Shown: positions 16,510 to 26,121 of the stretch, piece by piece | Numbering within the stretch: the stretch's first letter is position 1 | Layout of the letters: each line of letters starts with the position of its first letter | Assembly (NCBI GenBank): GCA_900316285.1 | Contig: ONCG01000024.1 | Span: 1-58,614, forward strand | DNA length: 58,614 nucleotides | Direction: 5' to 3' | Source of the DNA: an uncultured Prevotellaceae bacterium | Lineage (GTDB): Bacteria; Bacteroidota; Bacteroidia; Bacteroidales; Bacteroidaceae | Position numbers and translations under genes: made by a program | The notes under the pieces: model-generated | The model's database searches: none | What the model was told of the DNA's origin: nothing | What the model saw: only the letters and a program-made list of their open reading frames with translations

Positions 16510-17886
16510 TTACTTATTAGGTACGACACGGATATTATCAATCTTGATAAACGGCGTGCAGGCAACACCTGTGGGCAGGGCCGACTTGTCGTCGTAACCA
16601 CCACGGATGATGAAGATGTTGAAGCATCCGAAGTCGGCAGTGCTGGTGAAGAACTTGTCGATCTTGTTGCCATCGTAGTCCATGTTGAAGTCGGTGAGAG
16701 GAATGGTGACGGTTACCCACTTGCCATCGGTGTGGTAGAGTTTGTCCTCGGTGTCCTTCCAAGGCATGTAGAGCGCGCGGTTGAGCTTGCCCTGCTCGTG
16801 GAAGAAGGTGTTGTTGGTACCAGCAAGCGTGTTGCCATAGATGTCCTTGGCACCTGCGGCACTATTGGAAACCTGTGTGACGCTGCCGAAGTAGATCTGC
16901 ATCGGAGCAGCCGACCAAGCATAGTCAGCAGGAATGTTCATCTCGAACTTCAGGTTCAGGTTCTCGAAGTCGGAGAAGTCGGCCAGGTCGCTGATGCGCG
17001 GGTGTGAGGGATAGCTCTCGGGATCGCCCCAGTCGCCAGCCCAGTACTCGAACGAGAAGTCCTTGTCGTTCCAGCCACCGTCTTCTCCCATGGCAGCACC
17101 GCCGCCCATAACGAGGTAGTTGCCCGAGAGCGAGGTGCCGTCGCTGGTGATGGTGCGAGCATGCCAGCCATGGTTGCCCAGCACGGGTGCGCCATCCTTC
17201 CAAGGCGTGTCGAAGTCGAAGAGCATGCCACGGTTATCCATGTACTTGAAGGCGCCCTGCGTCTCACCATAGATGGACTCCACGCTCACCTTTTCGTGAG
17301 GAACGCCCTCAGGCATGACGAACGTGATGCGATTCTTCGTAATGCTCTTGATGGCCGAGCGCGGCAGCACATAGTCGCCGAAGTTGACCGTGAGCGGGAA
17401 TTCCTCGTAGTCGAGGAAGTAGTCGCCGACAATGGTGACCTCCTCGCCTGCGGCAGCCCATTCGTTCGACATCGACGAGACTACGGGAGCCGGGATGATG
17501 ACGTGGAAGTCGTAAGCCACCGTGTCCTTGCTCTGGGTGACGAAGTAGATCTTATCGGTCACCAGGTCGGGAATCTCGTTCGGCACGGTGACGATGAGCG
17601 TGTGGTCGGTCATATAGCTCGTGTTGAGCACAGCGGGCTGGTCGTTGAAGAACAGCGCGGTGACGCTGCGCAGGTTCTCACCGACGACGCACACGGTGGA
17701 GCGCATCGAGGCGGCGGTGATGATGGAGTCCTTTGCCTCTACGCTGACGGGGCGGATGAAGTTGATGGTCGGCTTGCCACCCTGTATCTCGTAGGCATCG
17801 GGCTCGTCCTTGCACGACGTGACGGCCAGCGAGGCGCAGGCTGCCAATGCAAGGCAAAGTCCTTTGAATATATTGTTTGTTTTCAT
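16510..17886 (-). CDS. Surface glycan-binding lipoprotein, SGBP-B type
   Basis: 458 residues. The signal peptide has lipobox 'AVTSCKDE'. Two IPT/TIG-like domains (about 38-125 and 130-220) precede a C-terminal domain (about 225-458) beginning 'MLFDFDTPWKDG' with several exposed aromatics, a layout typical of glycan-binding surface proteins coded right after susD. Likely role: capture of mannan chains next to the SusC/SusD pump. It overlaps no neighbour and is followed by the second SGBP after a repeat-filled spacer. Confidence 0.8.
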   Translation of the reverse strand: MKTNNIFKGLCLALAACASLAVTSCKDEPDAYEIQGGKPTINFIRPVSVEAKDSIITAASMRSTVCVVGENLRSVTALFFNDQPAVLNTSYMTDHTLIVTVPNEIPDLVTDKIYFVTQSKDTVAYDFHVIIPAPVVSSMSNEWAAAGEEVTIVGDYFLDYEEFPLTVNFGDYVLPRSAIKSITKNRITFVMPEGVPHEKVSVESIYGETQGAFKYMDNRGMLFDFDTPWKDGAPVLGNHGWHARTITSDGTSLSGNYLVMGGGAAMGEDGGWNDKDFSFEYWAGDWGDPESYPSHPRISDLADFSDFENLNLKFEMNIPADYAWSAAPMQIYFGSVTQVSNSAAGAKDIYGNTLAGTNNTFFHEQGKLNRALYMPWKDTEDKLYHTDGKWVTVTIPLTDFNMDYDGNKIDKFFTSTADFGCFNIFIIRGGYDDKSALPTGVACTPFIKIDNIRVVPNK

Positions 17887-17894
17887 ATCACAAT

Positions 17895-17934
17895 TTACAA
17901 GTTTCGAGTTTCTAGTTTATAGTTTCTAGTTAAT
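17895..17934. repeat. Period-7 CTAGTTT array at the susD stop codon
   Basis: Imperfect units of AGTTTCT/AGTTTAT lie between susD and the SGBP gene and run into the susD stop codon at 17930-17932. Confidence 0.7.
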
Positions 17935-19669
17935 AGCTGTAGGTGGCACGCACGTCCACATGGTCGGGCTCGACGTTGCTACCGAGGTTGGGGTTCAGGG
18001 CCACGTCCTCAGTCGGATAAGGCAGCGTGAAGCTATTGGCGGTCACGTTGGGAGCAGGTGTCTCCTCGTCGTACTGAATCTGAGAGGGGTCCCATGTCAC
18101 ATAGCCCGACTCGAACCAAGTCTTGTAGGCAGTGCCGCAGTTCCAGATGGCATTGCGACGCTGAGCCTTCAGCTCGTTGATGCACTGCTGGGGCTGGTAG
18201 TAGGCACGGCGCACGAAGTCGTACCAGCGGTCGCCCTCACCGGCAAACTCCAGACGGCGCTCCTTCCAGATATCGTCGAAGGTGAGCGTGGTCTTGGGCA
18301 CGGCAGACGAGATGGCGCGTCCGCGCACGGCATTGAAGGCATCCAGGGCGGTGCGGCTCGAGGTCTTACCCTGCAGCACCTCAGCCTCAGCATGTACGAG
18401 ATAGACGTCGGAGAGGCGCAGGATGTGTGTAGCGAGGTTGTAAGCCATGCGACCAGCCGAAGCGTTCATCTCGGCCTGATGGTCGAAGTTGTCGCCATAG
18501 GCGTGCTTCACGTTCTGCACACCGCAGGGGCCCTGGAACTCACCCGTGGCAGCGGGGTTGTACGACTTGTCGTAGTAGAACTTCAGGATGTCGAAACCGG
18601 TCTTGCCGTTGCCGAGGTCCTTGTCGCGCCAGAAGTAGCTATAGACGTCGCCGGCACCCATCATCGTGGCCTTGCGGCGCACGTCGGTGTCGATGCGCTT
18701 CGAGGGATTCTCCGTCACGTCGTAGCCAAAGGCATCCTGCAGGTCGGCCGACGGGCCACCCCAGCCACCCCAGCAGTCGCCGTTCTCGTCGAAGCCATCG
18801 GGCATCAGGTCGCTCTGCAGGGTGTTCTGCGAGGTCCACTGTGCACCGTTGGTCCAGCGCCAAGCAATGAGGCTCTCGTCGCTGACGTTGTTCGAGCCGC
18901 GGAAGATATCCTCGTAGTTGGCCATGAGCTGGCGACCGGAGTTCTGGATGACGTCGAGCGAAGCAGCCGATGCGCGCTGCAGATAGTCGTTGTTGAGCGA
19001 ACCGGTCACGCCGGCAGCGGTGAGCAGCACCTTTGCATAGAGGCCTTCGGCGCAGTAGTAGTCGATGCGGCCCGTGGTGCTCTTCTCATGAGGCAGCAAA
19101 TCCATGGCCTTCTCCAGTGTCATAAGGATATACTCATAGACGTCGGCCTTCTGCACCTTGTGCAGGTCGTTATAGTCGCCGGCGGCAATGTTCACAGAGT
19201 TGTCGTGCACGATGGGTACATCGCCGAACGTACGAACAAGGTAGAAGTAGGCCATGGCCTTCCAGGCGAGGCATTCGCCCATGCACTGGTTCTTCACCGA
19301 CTCCGAGCAGGAAGAGCCCTTGATAGAGTTGTAGACGGTGTTGGAATGGCCAATCTCTGCCCAAAGCGAGTAGGACATGTTCACCAGGTCCTGATCGGTG
19401 CCGTTGAGCGAGAAGTTCATATAGGGAGACGATCCCCAGTACATATTACCCGACATCACCTCACCAATCTTGATGAAGCCGCGCTGGAAGTCGTACCAGG
19501 GCGAATTGTACAGGTAGTTGACGCCGCGCACGCACGATGCGTCGTCGGTGTAGTAGTTTTCCGTATTGTAGTTGTCCTCGACGGGGCGATCCAGAAAATC
19601 ATCACACGAGGTCATGCCCACGGTGAGGAGCATGGCGGCTGCTACATATTTAATATTCTTGATATTCAT
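17930..19669 (-). CDS. susD: SusD/RagB family glycan-binding lipoprotein
   Basis: 579 residues. Lipoprotein signal with 'GMTSCDDFLDRPVEDNY', the usual start of SusD proteins. The N-terminal half has TPR-type helices ('ECLAWKAMAYFYLVRTFGDVPIV') and the C-terminal half has 'LSDVYLVHAEAEV', 'FNAVRGRA', 'IWKERRLEFAGEGDRWYDFVR', all typical of SusD/RagB. It works as the lid of the SusC channel for mannan oligosaccharides. It lies 54 bases after susC in the same unit. Confidence 0.95.
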   Translation of the reverse strand: MNIKNIKYVAAAMLLTVGMTSCDDFLDRPVEDNYNTENYYTDDASCVRGVNYLYNSPWYDFQRGFIKIGEVMSGNMYWGSSPYMNFSLNGTDQDLVNMSYSLWAEIGHSNTVYNSIKGSSCSESVKNQCMGECLAWKAMAYFYLVRTFGDVPIVHDNSVNIAAGDYNDLHKVQKADVYEYILMTLEKAMDLLPHEKSTTGRIDYYCAEGLYAKVLLTAAGVTGSLNNDYLQRASAASLDVIQNSGRQLMANYEDIFRGSNNVSDESLIAWRWTNGAQWTSQNTLQSDLMPDGFDENGDCWGGWGGPSADLQDAFGYDVTENPSKRIDTDVRRKATMMGAGDVYSYFWRDKDLGNGKTGFDILKFYYDKSYNPAATGEFQGPCGVQNVKHAYGDNFDHQAEMNASAGRMAYNLATHILRLSDVYLVHAEAEVLQGKTSSRTALDAFNAVRGRAISSAVPKTTLTFDDIWKERRLEFAGEGDRWYDFVRRAYYQPQQCINELKAQRRNAIWNCGTAYKTWFESGYVTWDPSQIQYDEETPAPNVTANSFTLPYPTEDVALNPNLGSNVEPDHVDVRATYSY

Positions 19670-19723
19670 ATTACTTGTCCTTTCTTTTATGTTTCATCGT
19701 TATTCCTTCATCTTTCATCGGCA

Positions 19724-22700
19724 TTAGAACGATACATTCAGACCAAAGGTGAAAGAGGTCGGTGACGGATAGCGGCCGTTGTCGAGGTTGAACACATTGG
19801 TCGAAGCGGTCGAAGCACCGATTTCAGGATCGTAGCCATCGTAGCCCGTGATGGTGAGCAGGTTGGTGGCGTTGAAGGTGAGGCGCAGGCTTGAGAGGCC
19901 CCACTTCTTCACAAGCTTTGAATCGAAGGTGTAGCCCAGCGTGAGACTCTTCAGGCGGATGTAGGAACCGTCCTCGATGTAGCGCGAGCTCCAAGCGTCG
20001 TTGTCGTTCGGGTCGTTGATGGAAGCGCGGGGCAGGTCGCTCACACCCGTCGTCATGACGTTGGTGATGTCGCTGGTCCAGTAGTCAGCATAGACGCCGT
20101 CGATGGGCTTCAGACGTGTGCGGTCGTTGATAGCGGTGAGCTGGTTGCTCCACGGCGAGTTCATGTGGCTGAGCTTCATCTTCATGTAGTTACCAATCTT
20201 GCTACCGTAGTTACCATTGATGAAGATGGTCAGGTCGAAGTTCTTATAAGTAAAGGTGTTGTTCCAACCGAAGGTGAACTTGGGGAACGGCGAACCGATG
20301 TTGGTCTTGTCCTGTTCGTTGATGACGCCGTCGCCATTCACATCCTTATACTTCAGGTCGCCCACGAACGTGGTGTTGCGGGGGTTGTACTTTGTCGGGT
20401 CGGTGCTCCAGTGAGCCTTTCCGTCGGCATCGTACTCTATGGGGTTGTTCTGCTGCAGGGTGTAGACGGGCGAGTTCAGAATGTCGTCGAAGTCCTGATA
20501 GACGCCTACTACCTCGTAGCCGTAGAAGTTGTAGAGGCTCTCGCCGGGCACCGAGCGTGCCACGACGTCGGTCCACTGACCCATACCGAGCAGGGCGGTA
20601 GAACCGGAGAGGCTCTTCAGCTTGTTCTTGTTGAACGAGAACTGCAGGTCGCTATGCCACGAGAAGTTCTTCGTCTCAACGGGAATGGTGTTCAGAGCGA
20701 TTTCGAAACCAGTGTTCTCGATGTCGCCATAGTTGCCCCAAGGAGCAGCCAGGGCCGACGAGCCGTTGCCGCTGGTACCCATGATGGAAGGCAGGGTGAG
20801 CTGCATAAGCATGTCCTTCGACATCTTCTTATACCAGTCGAGGGTGAGTCCGATGCGACCATTGAGGAAGCCGAGGTCGAGACCAACGTTCCACTGCTCC
20901 TGTGTCTCCCACTTGATGTCGAGGTTCTTCAGGTTGGCAGGACGATAGCTCACGCCGAGGCCGGTGTCCATGACCGACATGGCTGAACCCCACTTGTAGC
21001 CACCGATGCCCGAGTTACCGGTCTGACCCCAACCCAGACGGAGCTTACCGTTGGAGAGCCAGCCCTCGGTGAACGCTTTCACAAATGCCTCGTTGGAGAA
21101 ACGCCAAGCCAGAGCCAGCGAATGGAAGCCTGCCCAGCGCTTGTTGGGACCGAAGTTCGACGAGCCGTCGTAACGATAGGTGTAGGTGCCGAGGTAGCGG
21201 TCATCATAATTATAGGTTTCGCGCGTGAAGAACGAAGCCATGGAGCTCGAGCCAAAGCCGGCGCCAATCTTCGGGTCGCCAGAGCCCAGTGCGGGGTTGT
21301 GCACCTCGTCGTTGGGCAGGTCGGTATTGTAAGCCGACACATAGTCATATTTCGACTCCCAGGCCTCCTGACCGAGCATGGCGGTGACGTTGTGCTTGCC
21401 GAACTGGTTGCTGTAGGTGACGTAGTTCTTCAGAGCCCAGAACGTGCTGGAGTTCTTCTGCAATCGGCTTTGGTTCTGAGCGCGGTTCCAGGTGCCCAGG
21501 TTCACCTTCGGCTCGTAGGTCTCAGCCTTCGACCAGCTCAGGTCGTAGCCCAGCTCAGCGTGCCAGGTGATGTGCTTGATGGGTGTGATGTCGGCGAAGA
21601 CGCTACCCGTGAGCTTCTGACGGTCGAGCAAGATGTCGTCCATCATGGCCAGTGCGATGGGGTTGGGGCTGGTGTAGCCTTCCTTCGACACGTGGGAGTA
21701 GTCGCCGTTGATGTCGTAGATCTGGATGTCGGGCGGTGTGACGAGCGAGTAGTTGATGATACCCTCGTCGGAGTCGGCGAGCTTCAGGTCGTCGGCGGTC
21801 TGCGTATAAGAGACGTTCAATCCCAGCTTCAGCCACGACTTCAGGTCGGCATCGAGGTTCGTACGGACGCTGAAGCGGTTGAAGTTAGAACCGATGATGG
21901 TACCTTCCTGGTTCATGTAGTTACCCGAAACGTAGTAGCGCACCTTGTCGGTACCGCCCTGGGCGCTTACCTGATGCTGGTGCTGAAGGGCTGTTCGGAA
22001 GATGGCATCCTGCCAGTTGGTACCCTTGCCGAGGATGGAGGGGTCGCTATAGGTCTCGTCGGGCTTGGAGATTTCGCCCTGGTTCACCATGTCGTTATAG
22101 TATTCAGCGAACTCGCGCAGGTTCATGATGTCGAGACGTTTCATCTGGCGGTTGATGGAGAGCGAGCCGTCGTAGGTGAACTTGGCCTCGCCAGCCTTAC
22201 CACGCTTCGTGGTGATGAGCACCACGCCGTTAGCACCCTGAGCACCATAGATAGCGGTGGCAGAGGCGTCTTTCAGGATTTCCATCGATACGATGTCGGA
22301 AGGGTTCAGCGTTGACAGCGGGGAAATCGTCGAAACCGAACCGTTGCCCAGCGCATCGCCCAGACCGAAGCTGGCACCCGAGGCACCCATGCCCTGGAAG
22401 ATCACACCGTCGACAACGTAGAGAGGCTCGGCGTTGGCGTTGATGGTGGCCTGACCACGCACACGAACAGACGATGCCGAACCAGGAGCACCTGAGGTCT
22501 GCACGGCGTTCACACCCGTGGCACGACCCAGGAAGGCCTGGTCGATGTTGGTGATATTCGTGCCCTTGATGGCTTTCTCGTCCATCGATGCCGAAGCACC
22601 GGCGAGGTCGCTCTTCTTCATCGTACCATAACCGACGACCACTACTTCCTGAAGGTTCTGATGGTCTTCCTCGATGGTCACATCGTAGCGGGCAGCAGAG

Positions 22701-23011
22701 CCCACCGTGAAGGTTTTCGTTAGGTAGCCCACATACGACACCTCAATGGTCTCGCCGGGTTTTGCATCCAGTGCGAAGTTGCCGTCCATGTCGGTGATGA
22801 CACCGTTCGACGAACCTTTCACACGTACCGTAGCACCGATGACGGGTCCGAACTGATCAGACACCGTACCAGTAATCTTCTTGGCTTGCTGCACAACAGG
22901 CACGGGCACAGGGCTCTTGCCTCCAGCAGCAAACGCCTGCGGCGCAGCACCCAGCATCAGCACTGAGCACACTGCTGCAAGAATCGTTCTTTTACTGCAA
23001 TTTAAATTCAT
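19724..23011 (-). CDS. susC: SusC/RagA TonB-dependent outer-membrane transporter
   Basis: 1095 residues. Signal peptide (to about 29), carboxypeptidase-like regulatory domain (about 45-120, 'ITGTVSDQFGPVIGATVRVKG'), the 'EVVVVGYGTMKKSDLAGA' segment typical of SusC plugs, plug domain (about 125-250) and a C-terminal beta-barrel ending in 'FGLNVSF'. It imports oligosaccharides in a TonB-powered manner together with the SusD partner downstream. First gene of the left PUL arm; it diverges from the CE7 gene across a 400-base region. Confidence 0.95.
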   Translation of the reverse strand: MNLNCSKRTILAAVCSVLMLGAAPQAFAAGGKSPVPVPVVQQAKKITGTVSDQFGPVIGATVRVKGSSNGVITDMDGNFALDAKPGETIEVSYVGYLTKTFTVGSAARYDVTIEEDHQNLQEVVVVGYGTMKKSDLAGASASMDEKAIKGTNITNIDQAFLGRATGVNAVQTSGAPGSASSVRVRGQATINANAEPLYVVDGVIFQGMGASGASFGLGDALGNGSVSTISPLSTLNPSDIVSMEILKDASATAIYGAQGANGVVLITTKRGKAGEAKFTYDGSLSINRQMKRLDIMNLREFAEYYNDMVNQGEISKPDETYSDPSILGKGTNWQDAIFRTALQHQHQVSAQGGTDKVRYYVSGNYMNQEGTIIGSNFNRFSVRTNLDADLKSWLKLGLNVSYTQTADDLKLADSDEGIINYSLVTPPDIQIYDINGDYSHVSKEGYTSPNPIALAMMDDILLDRQKLTGSVFADITPIKHITWHAELGYDLSWSKAETYEPKVNLGTWNRAQNQSRLQKNSSTFWALKNYVTYSNQFGKHNVTAMLGQEAWESKYDYVSAYNTDLPNDEVHNPALGSGDPKIGAGFGSSSMASFFTRETYNYDDRYLGTYTYRYDGSSNFGPNKRWAGFHSLALAWRFSNEAFVKAFTEGWLSNGKLRLGWGQTGNSGIGGYKWGSAMSVMDTGLGVSYRPANLKNLDIKWETQEQWNVGLDLGFLNGRIGLTLDWYKKMSKDMLMQLTLPSIMGTSGNGSSALAAPWGNYGDIENTGFEIALNTIPVETKNFSWHSDLQFSFNKNKLKSLSGSTALLGMGQWTDVVARSVPGESLYNFYGYEVVGVYQDFDDILNSPVYTLQQNNPIEYDADGKAHWSTDPTKYNPRNTTFVGDLKYKDVNGDGVINEQDKTNIGSPFPKFTFGWNNTFTYKNFDLTIFINGNYGSKIGNYMKMKLSHMNSPWSNQLTAINDRTRLKPIDGVYADYWTSDITNVMTTGVSDLPRASINDPNDNDAWSSRYIEDGSYIRLKSLTLGYTFDSKLVKKWGLSSLRLTFNATNLLTITGYDGYDPEIGASTASTNVFNLDNGRYPSPTSFTFGLNVSF

Positions 23012-23108
23012 ACTTTAATTGTTAGATTAAATTATTTAGTTATCAGAATTTCTGACTGTTTACGGGCGTTCACACACACGCTTACAATAATAGTAGGTTT
23101 CGACGGTG

Positions 23109-23116
23109 CAAAGATA
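23109..23116 (-). promoter_or_regulatory. -7 element of the susC arm
   Basis: TATCTTTG on the minus strand lies 98 bases before the susC ATG. A TTTG lies 16 bases upstream (23136-23133), shorter than the usual spacing. The remaining divergent region (23117-23348) is AT-rich and holds no recognisable operator. Confidence 0.5.
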
Positions 23117-23348
23117 GTTTAAATAAAGCAACCAAAATAGCATTTATTTAACCGATACTGATACTTTTTTGACATTGATGCAATTTTAACAAAAAAGAGT
23201 AGACACCCGTCATCAATAGAAAAAAGCAATTTTTGCGTCACAATGCACCATATAAGGGGCTTTTTGTTGCGAAAAACGACTCGTTACATTTTATGAGAAA
23301 GTGTCGGACTTTGCAAAAAAAGTATCAGCCTATTACATTATTTTGCCG

Positions 23349-23356
23349 TAAATTTG
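23349..23356 (+). promoter_or_regulatory. -7 element of the right PUL arm
   Basis: TAAATTTG fits TAnnTTTG and lies 60 bases before the chosen CE7 start at 23416. No exact TTTG stands at the normal -33 distance, which may mean an activator is needed. Confidence 0.45.
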
Positions 23357-23415
23357 CATCGGCTAATGAGACTACTGACATAAAGCCTGCTAAAATTCAC
23401 CTAAACAAAACAAAA

Positions 23416-24759
23416 ATGAAAAGGAAAAACGTTTCCATGCTAAGGCTTTTGCTGTTGACGGTTTTGCTATCAACAGCCAGCTGCTTGAAGGCACAAATCA
23501 GAGGCAATAACATCGTGGTCACGGTGGAACCCGACCACAAGGACTGGAACTATCGCGTAGGCGAGACGGCAGGCTTTACGGTGGAGGTACGCCGTTCAGG
23601 CACGCTGGTCGACAATGTGTCGGTCGACTACGAGGCTGGGCCTGAGATGTATCCTTCAGAGAAGCGCCAGGGAGTGGTGCTCAAGGATGGCACCATGAAG
23701 CACAAGGGCAAGATGCAAAAGCCTGGCTTCTACCGCTTGAAGGTTGTGGCACACGTAGGCGGTCGCGACTACACCGGCACTTGCACGGCAGCCTTCTCGC
23801 CCGAGCAGCTGCAACCCACGACCGTGATGCCCGCCGACTTCGACTCGTTCTGGGAGAAAGCCATTGAGGAGGCGCGCTGGACCAGTCTGGAGCCCACGAA
23901 GCGGTTGCTGCCCGAGCGGTCGACGAAGGATGTGAACGTCTATGAGGTGTCGTTCCAGAACATGCGCTGGGGCTCGCGTACCTATGCTATTTTATGCGTG
24001 CCCGTGAAGGAAGGGCGCTATCCGGCATTGCTGCGCGTGCCCGGAGCCGGCGTTCGGCCTTATCAAGGCGACCCATGGACGGCCGCGAAGGGTGTCATCG
24101 TACTCGAAATCGGCATTCATGGCATTCCCGTGACGATGGAGCAGAGCATCTACGACCAGCTGGCCAATGGTGCGCTGAACGGCTATTGGAACTACGGCAT
24201 GGACGACCGCGACCAAAGCTACTACAAACGGGTGGTGCTGGGGTGCATCCGTGCCATCGACTATATTGAGGAGTTCACGCCGTGGGATGGCAAGAACCTC
24301 GCCGTGACGGGTTCGAGTCAGGGTGGTTTCCTCTCGCTGGCAACGGCAGGATTGGACAAGCGCGTGTCGTGCTATGGCGCCGTTCATGCTGCCCTGTGCG
24401 ACCATACGGCATCGCTGAAAGGCGTGGCCTGCGGTTGGCCGCACTACTTTTACGGAAGCCTCTCCCCCAACCCCTCTCCAAAGGGCGAGGGGAGTAAGGA
24501 TGGCAGCCTAAAGAGTAAGATTGAGACATCGAGGTATTACGACGGTGTGAACTTCGCACGTCGCATCACCTGTCCGGGATGGTTCTCGTTTGGCTACAAC
24601 GATGACGTGGTGCCACCCACCACGGCCTACGCCACCTATAACATCGTGACGGCCCCGAAGACACTCAGCCCCTATCAGCAGACCGCCCACTTCTGGTATC
24701 AGGAGCAGTGGGACGAGTGGCAGGCATGGATCCTAAAACAATTGGGAATTGACAATTGA
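23416..24759 (+). CDS. CE7-like (AXE1) acetyl esterase, exported
   Basis: 447 residues from the ATG at 23416, chosen because it gives a signal peptide ('MLRLLLLTVLLSTASCLKAQ') downstream of the promoter element. An N-terminal beta domain (about 28-135) precedes an alpha/beta-hydrolase domain of the acetyl xylan esterase type. The nucleophile is Ser about 301 in 'GSSQGG'; the acid is probably Asp in 'YNDDVVPP' and the base His in 'QTAHFWYQEQW'. In this PUL it likely removes acetyl groups from mannan; that substrate is inferred. Residues about 348-362 ('LSPNPSPKGEGSK') are a palindromic repeat insertion within the hydrolase domain. The C-terminus 'GIDN' and the stop lie in an AATTGAT tandem array. 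Confidence 0.8.
   Translation: MKRKNVSMLRLLLLTVLLSTASCLKAQIRGNNIVVTVEPDHKDWNYRVGETAGFTVEVRRSGTLVDNVSVDYEAGPEMYPSEKRQGVVLKDGTMKHKGKMQKPGFYRLKVVAHVGGRDYTGTCTAAFSPEQLQPTTVMPADFDSFWEKAIEEARWTSLEPTKRLLPERSTKDVNVYEVSFQNMRWGSRTYAILCVPVKEGRYPALLRVPGAGVRPYQGDPWTAAKGVIVLEIGIHGIPVTMEQSIYDQLANGALNGYWNYGMDDRDQSYYKRVVLGCIRAIDYIEEFTPWDGKNLAVTGSSQGGFLSLATAGLDKRVSCYGAVHAALCDHTASLKGVACGWPHYFYGSLSPNPSPKGEGSKDGSLKSKIETSRYYDGVNFARRITCPGWFSFGYNDDVVPPTTAYATYNIVTAPKTLSPYQQTAHFWYQEQWDEWQAWILKQLGIDN
24458..24497. repeat. Family A palindrome inside the CE7 esterase gene
   Basis: CTCTCCCCCAACCCC with CTC-CAAAGGGC-GAG symmetry is translated in frame as 'SLSPNPSPKGEGS', between the catalytic Ser and the Asp/His region. 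Confidence 0.75.
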
Positions 24760-25012
24760 TAATTGATAATTGACAATTGATAATTGATAATTGATAATTA
24801 TGATTACCTTTTGAAGGGTTCTAAACCTCTCAACTTTTAAACTTTAAACTTTAAACTTTTAAACTTTTAAACTTATAAACTGACTCTCAACTCTCCGCTC
24901 GGCTCTGCCGCTTTCGTAATGAAATGGAGAAAGAACTCTAAACTTTTAAACTGACTCTCCGCTCGACCCGCAGGGGCGCTTTCGTAGCGAAGCGGAGAAA
25001 GAACTCTGAACT
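24747..25012. repeat. Repeat-filled gap between esterase and GH26 genes
   Basis: A period-7 AATTGAT/AATTGAC array (24747-24799) overlaps the esterase stop. An AAACTTT array (about 24822-24880) follows, then two family B palindromes (24889-24935 with a CGGCTCTGCCG core, and 24957-25005). The second reaches to seven bases before the GH26 ATG. Confidence 0.85.
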
Positions 25013-26107
25013 ATGAACTATAAACTAATAATAGGCATCGCCGCTCTCTTGCTGGCCGCCTGCAACACAGCAAAGACAAACGTGGAGACACAGAGTGAGC
25101 AACTGGCAGCACGCATGGCTCAACTGCAGCAGCGCGGCTACATGTACGGTCATCAGGACGACCCCATGTACGGACTGACGTGGGCAGGCACCTATGCTGG
25201 CGATAGTGCCGAACTGGGCCGCAGCGATGTGTTGGAACTCGTCGGCGACTATCCTGCCGTGATGGGCTTCGACCTCGGCGGTATCGAGATGGGTGACGCG
25301 AAGAATCTGGACAGCGTGCCCTTCCAACGCATCCACGACGAACTGGTGGCTCATGTGACTCGTGGTGGTATCGTTACGTTGTCGTGGCATCCGCGCAACC
25401 CGCTAACGGGCAGCAATGCATGGGATGTGAGCGACACCACCGTCGTTCGCAACATCTTGCCCGGTGGCAGCGCGCACGAGAAGTTCAAAGAGTGGATGCA
25501 GCGCGTGGGCGATTTCATCGAGACGCTGAAGGATGCAGAAGGGCAGCCGGTGCCCGTCGTCTTCCGCCCGTGGCACGAGAACAACGGCTCGTGGTTCTGG
25601 TGGGGACAGAAGCTCTGCACCGACGAGGAGTTCCATGCGCTGTGGAACATGCTGCAGGACTATATGCGCGAGGAGCGCGGTTTTACTAACTTGCTCTGGA
25701 GTTATTCGCCCAATCTCGACGGCGGCTGGAATGAAGAACGATTCCTGCAGCGCTATCCCGGCAACGACCGTGTGACACTGATTGGCGAGGATGCCTACCA
25801 GTGGGGGACCGAGGAGGACTTCGTGAAGCAACTCACTGCCGACCTCGACTTCCTCTCCGACTTTGCCAAGCGTAACGGGAAACTGCTTGCCATGACGGAG
25901 TGCGGTTTCAAGAACACACCCGATTCTACGTGGTGGACTCGTGTGCTGAAACCCATCATGGACCGCTATCCGCTTAGCTACTTCCTCACTTGGCGCAACT
26001 ACTCGAAGGAGTACTTCGGTCCGTCGAAGGACGAACCCAGCGGTGCCGACTTCAAGAAGCTCTACGAAGCCGAGAATACGCTGTTCCTGAAAGATATCGC
26101 AAAATAG
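25013..26107 (+). CDS. GH26 beta-mannanase/mannobiohydrolase lipoprotein
   Basis: 364 residues with signal peptide and lipobox 'LLAACNTA'. GH26 acid/base Glu about 189 in 'FRPWHENNGSWFWWG' and nucleophile Glu about 296 in 'AMTECGF'. It is more compact than the other GH26 of this locus and resembles the ManA-type enzyme that precedes the mannosylglucose phosphorylase in Bacteroides fragilis, an enzyme releasing mannobiose. A periplasmic location is likely. The ATG sits within CTCTGAACTATGAACTATAAAC, that is inside linker-type repeat sequence, and no usual ribosome-binding site is seen. Confidence 0.9.
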   Translation: MNYKLIIGIAALLLAACNTAKTNVETQSEQLAARMAQLQQRGYMYGHQDDPMYGLTWAGTYAGDSAELGRSDVLELVGDYPAVMGFDLGGIEMGDAKNLDSVPFQRIHDELVAHVTRGGIVTLSWHPRNPLTGSNAWDVSDTTVVRNILPGGSAHEKFKEWMQRVGDFIETLKDAEGQPVPVVFRPWHENNGSWFWWGQKLCTDEEFHALWNMLQDYMREERGFTNLLWSYSPNLDGGWNEERFLQRYPGNDRVTLIGEDAYQWGTEEDFVKQLTADLDFLSDFAKRNGKLLAMTECGFKNTPDSTWWTRVLKPIMDRYPLSYFLTWRNYSKEYFGPSKDEPSGADFKKLYEAENTLFLKDIAK

Positions 26108-26121
26108 AACAAACTAAGATA

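Noticed and set aside
23233-23415. Upstream extension of the CE7 esterase to 23233
   Set aside because: It includes the TAAATTTG promoter element and hides the signal peptide inside the protein.
25990-26121. Upstream extension of GH130 to 25990
   Set aside because: It would overlap the GH26 gene by over 100 bases in another frame. The ATG at 26122 has the family's normal N-terminus.
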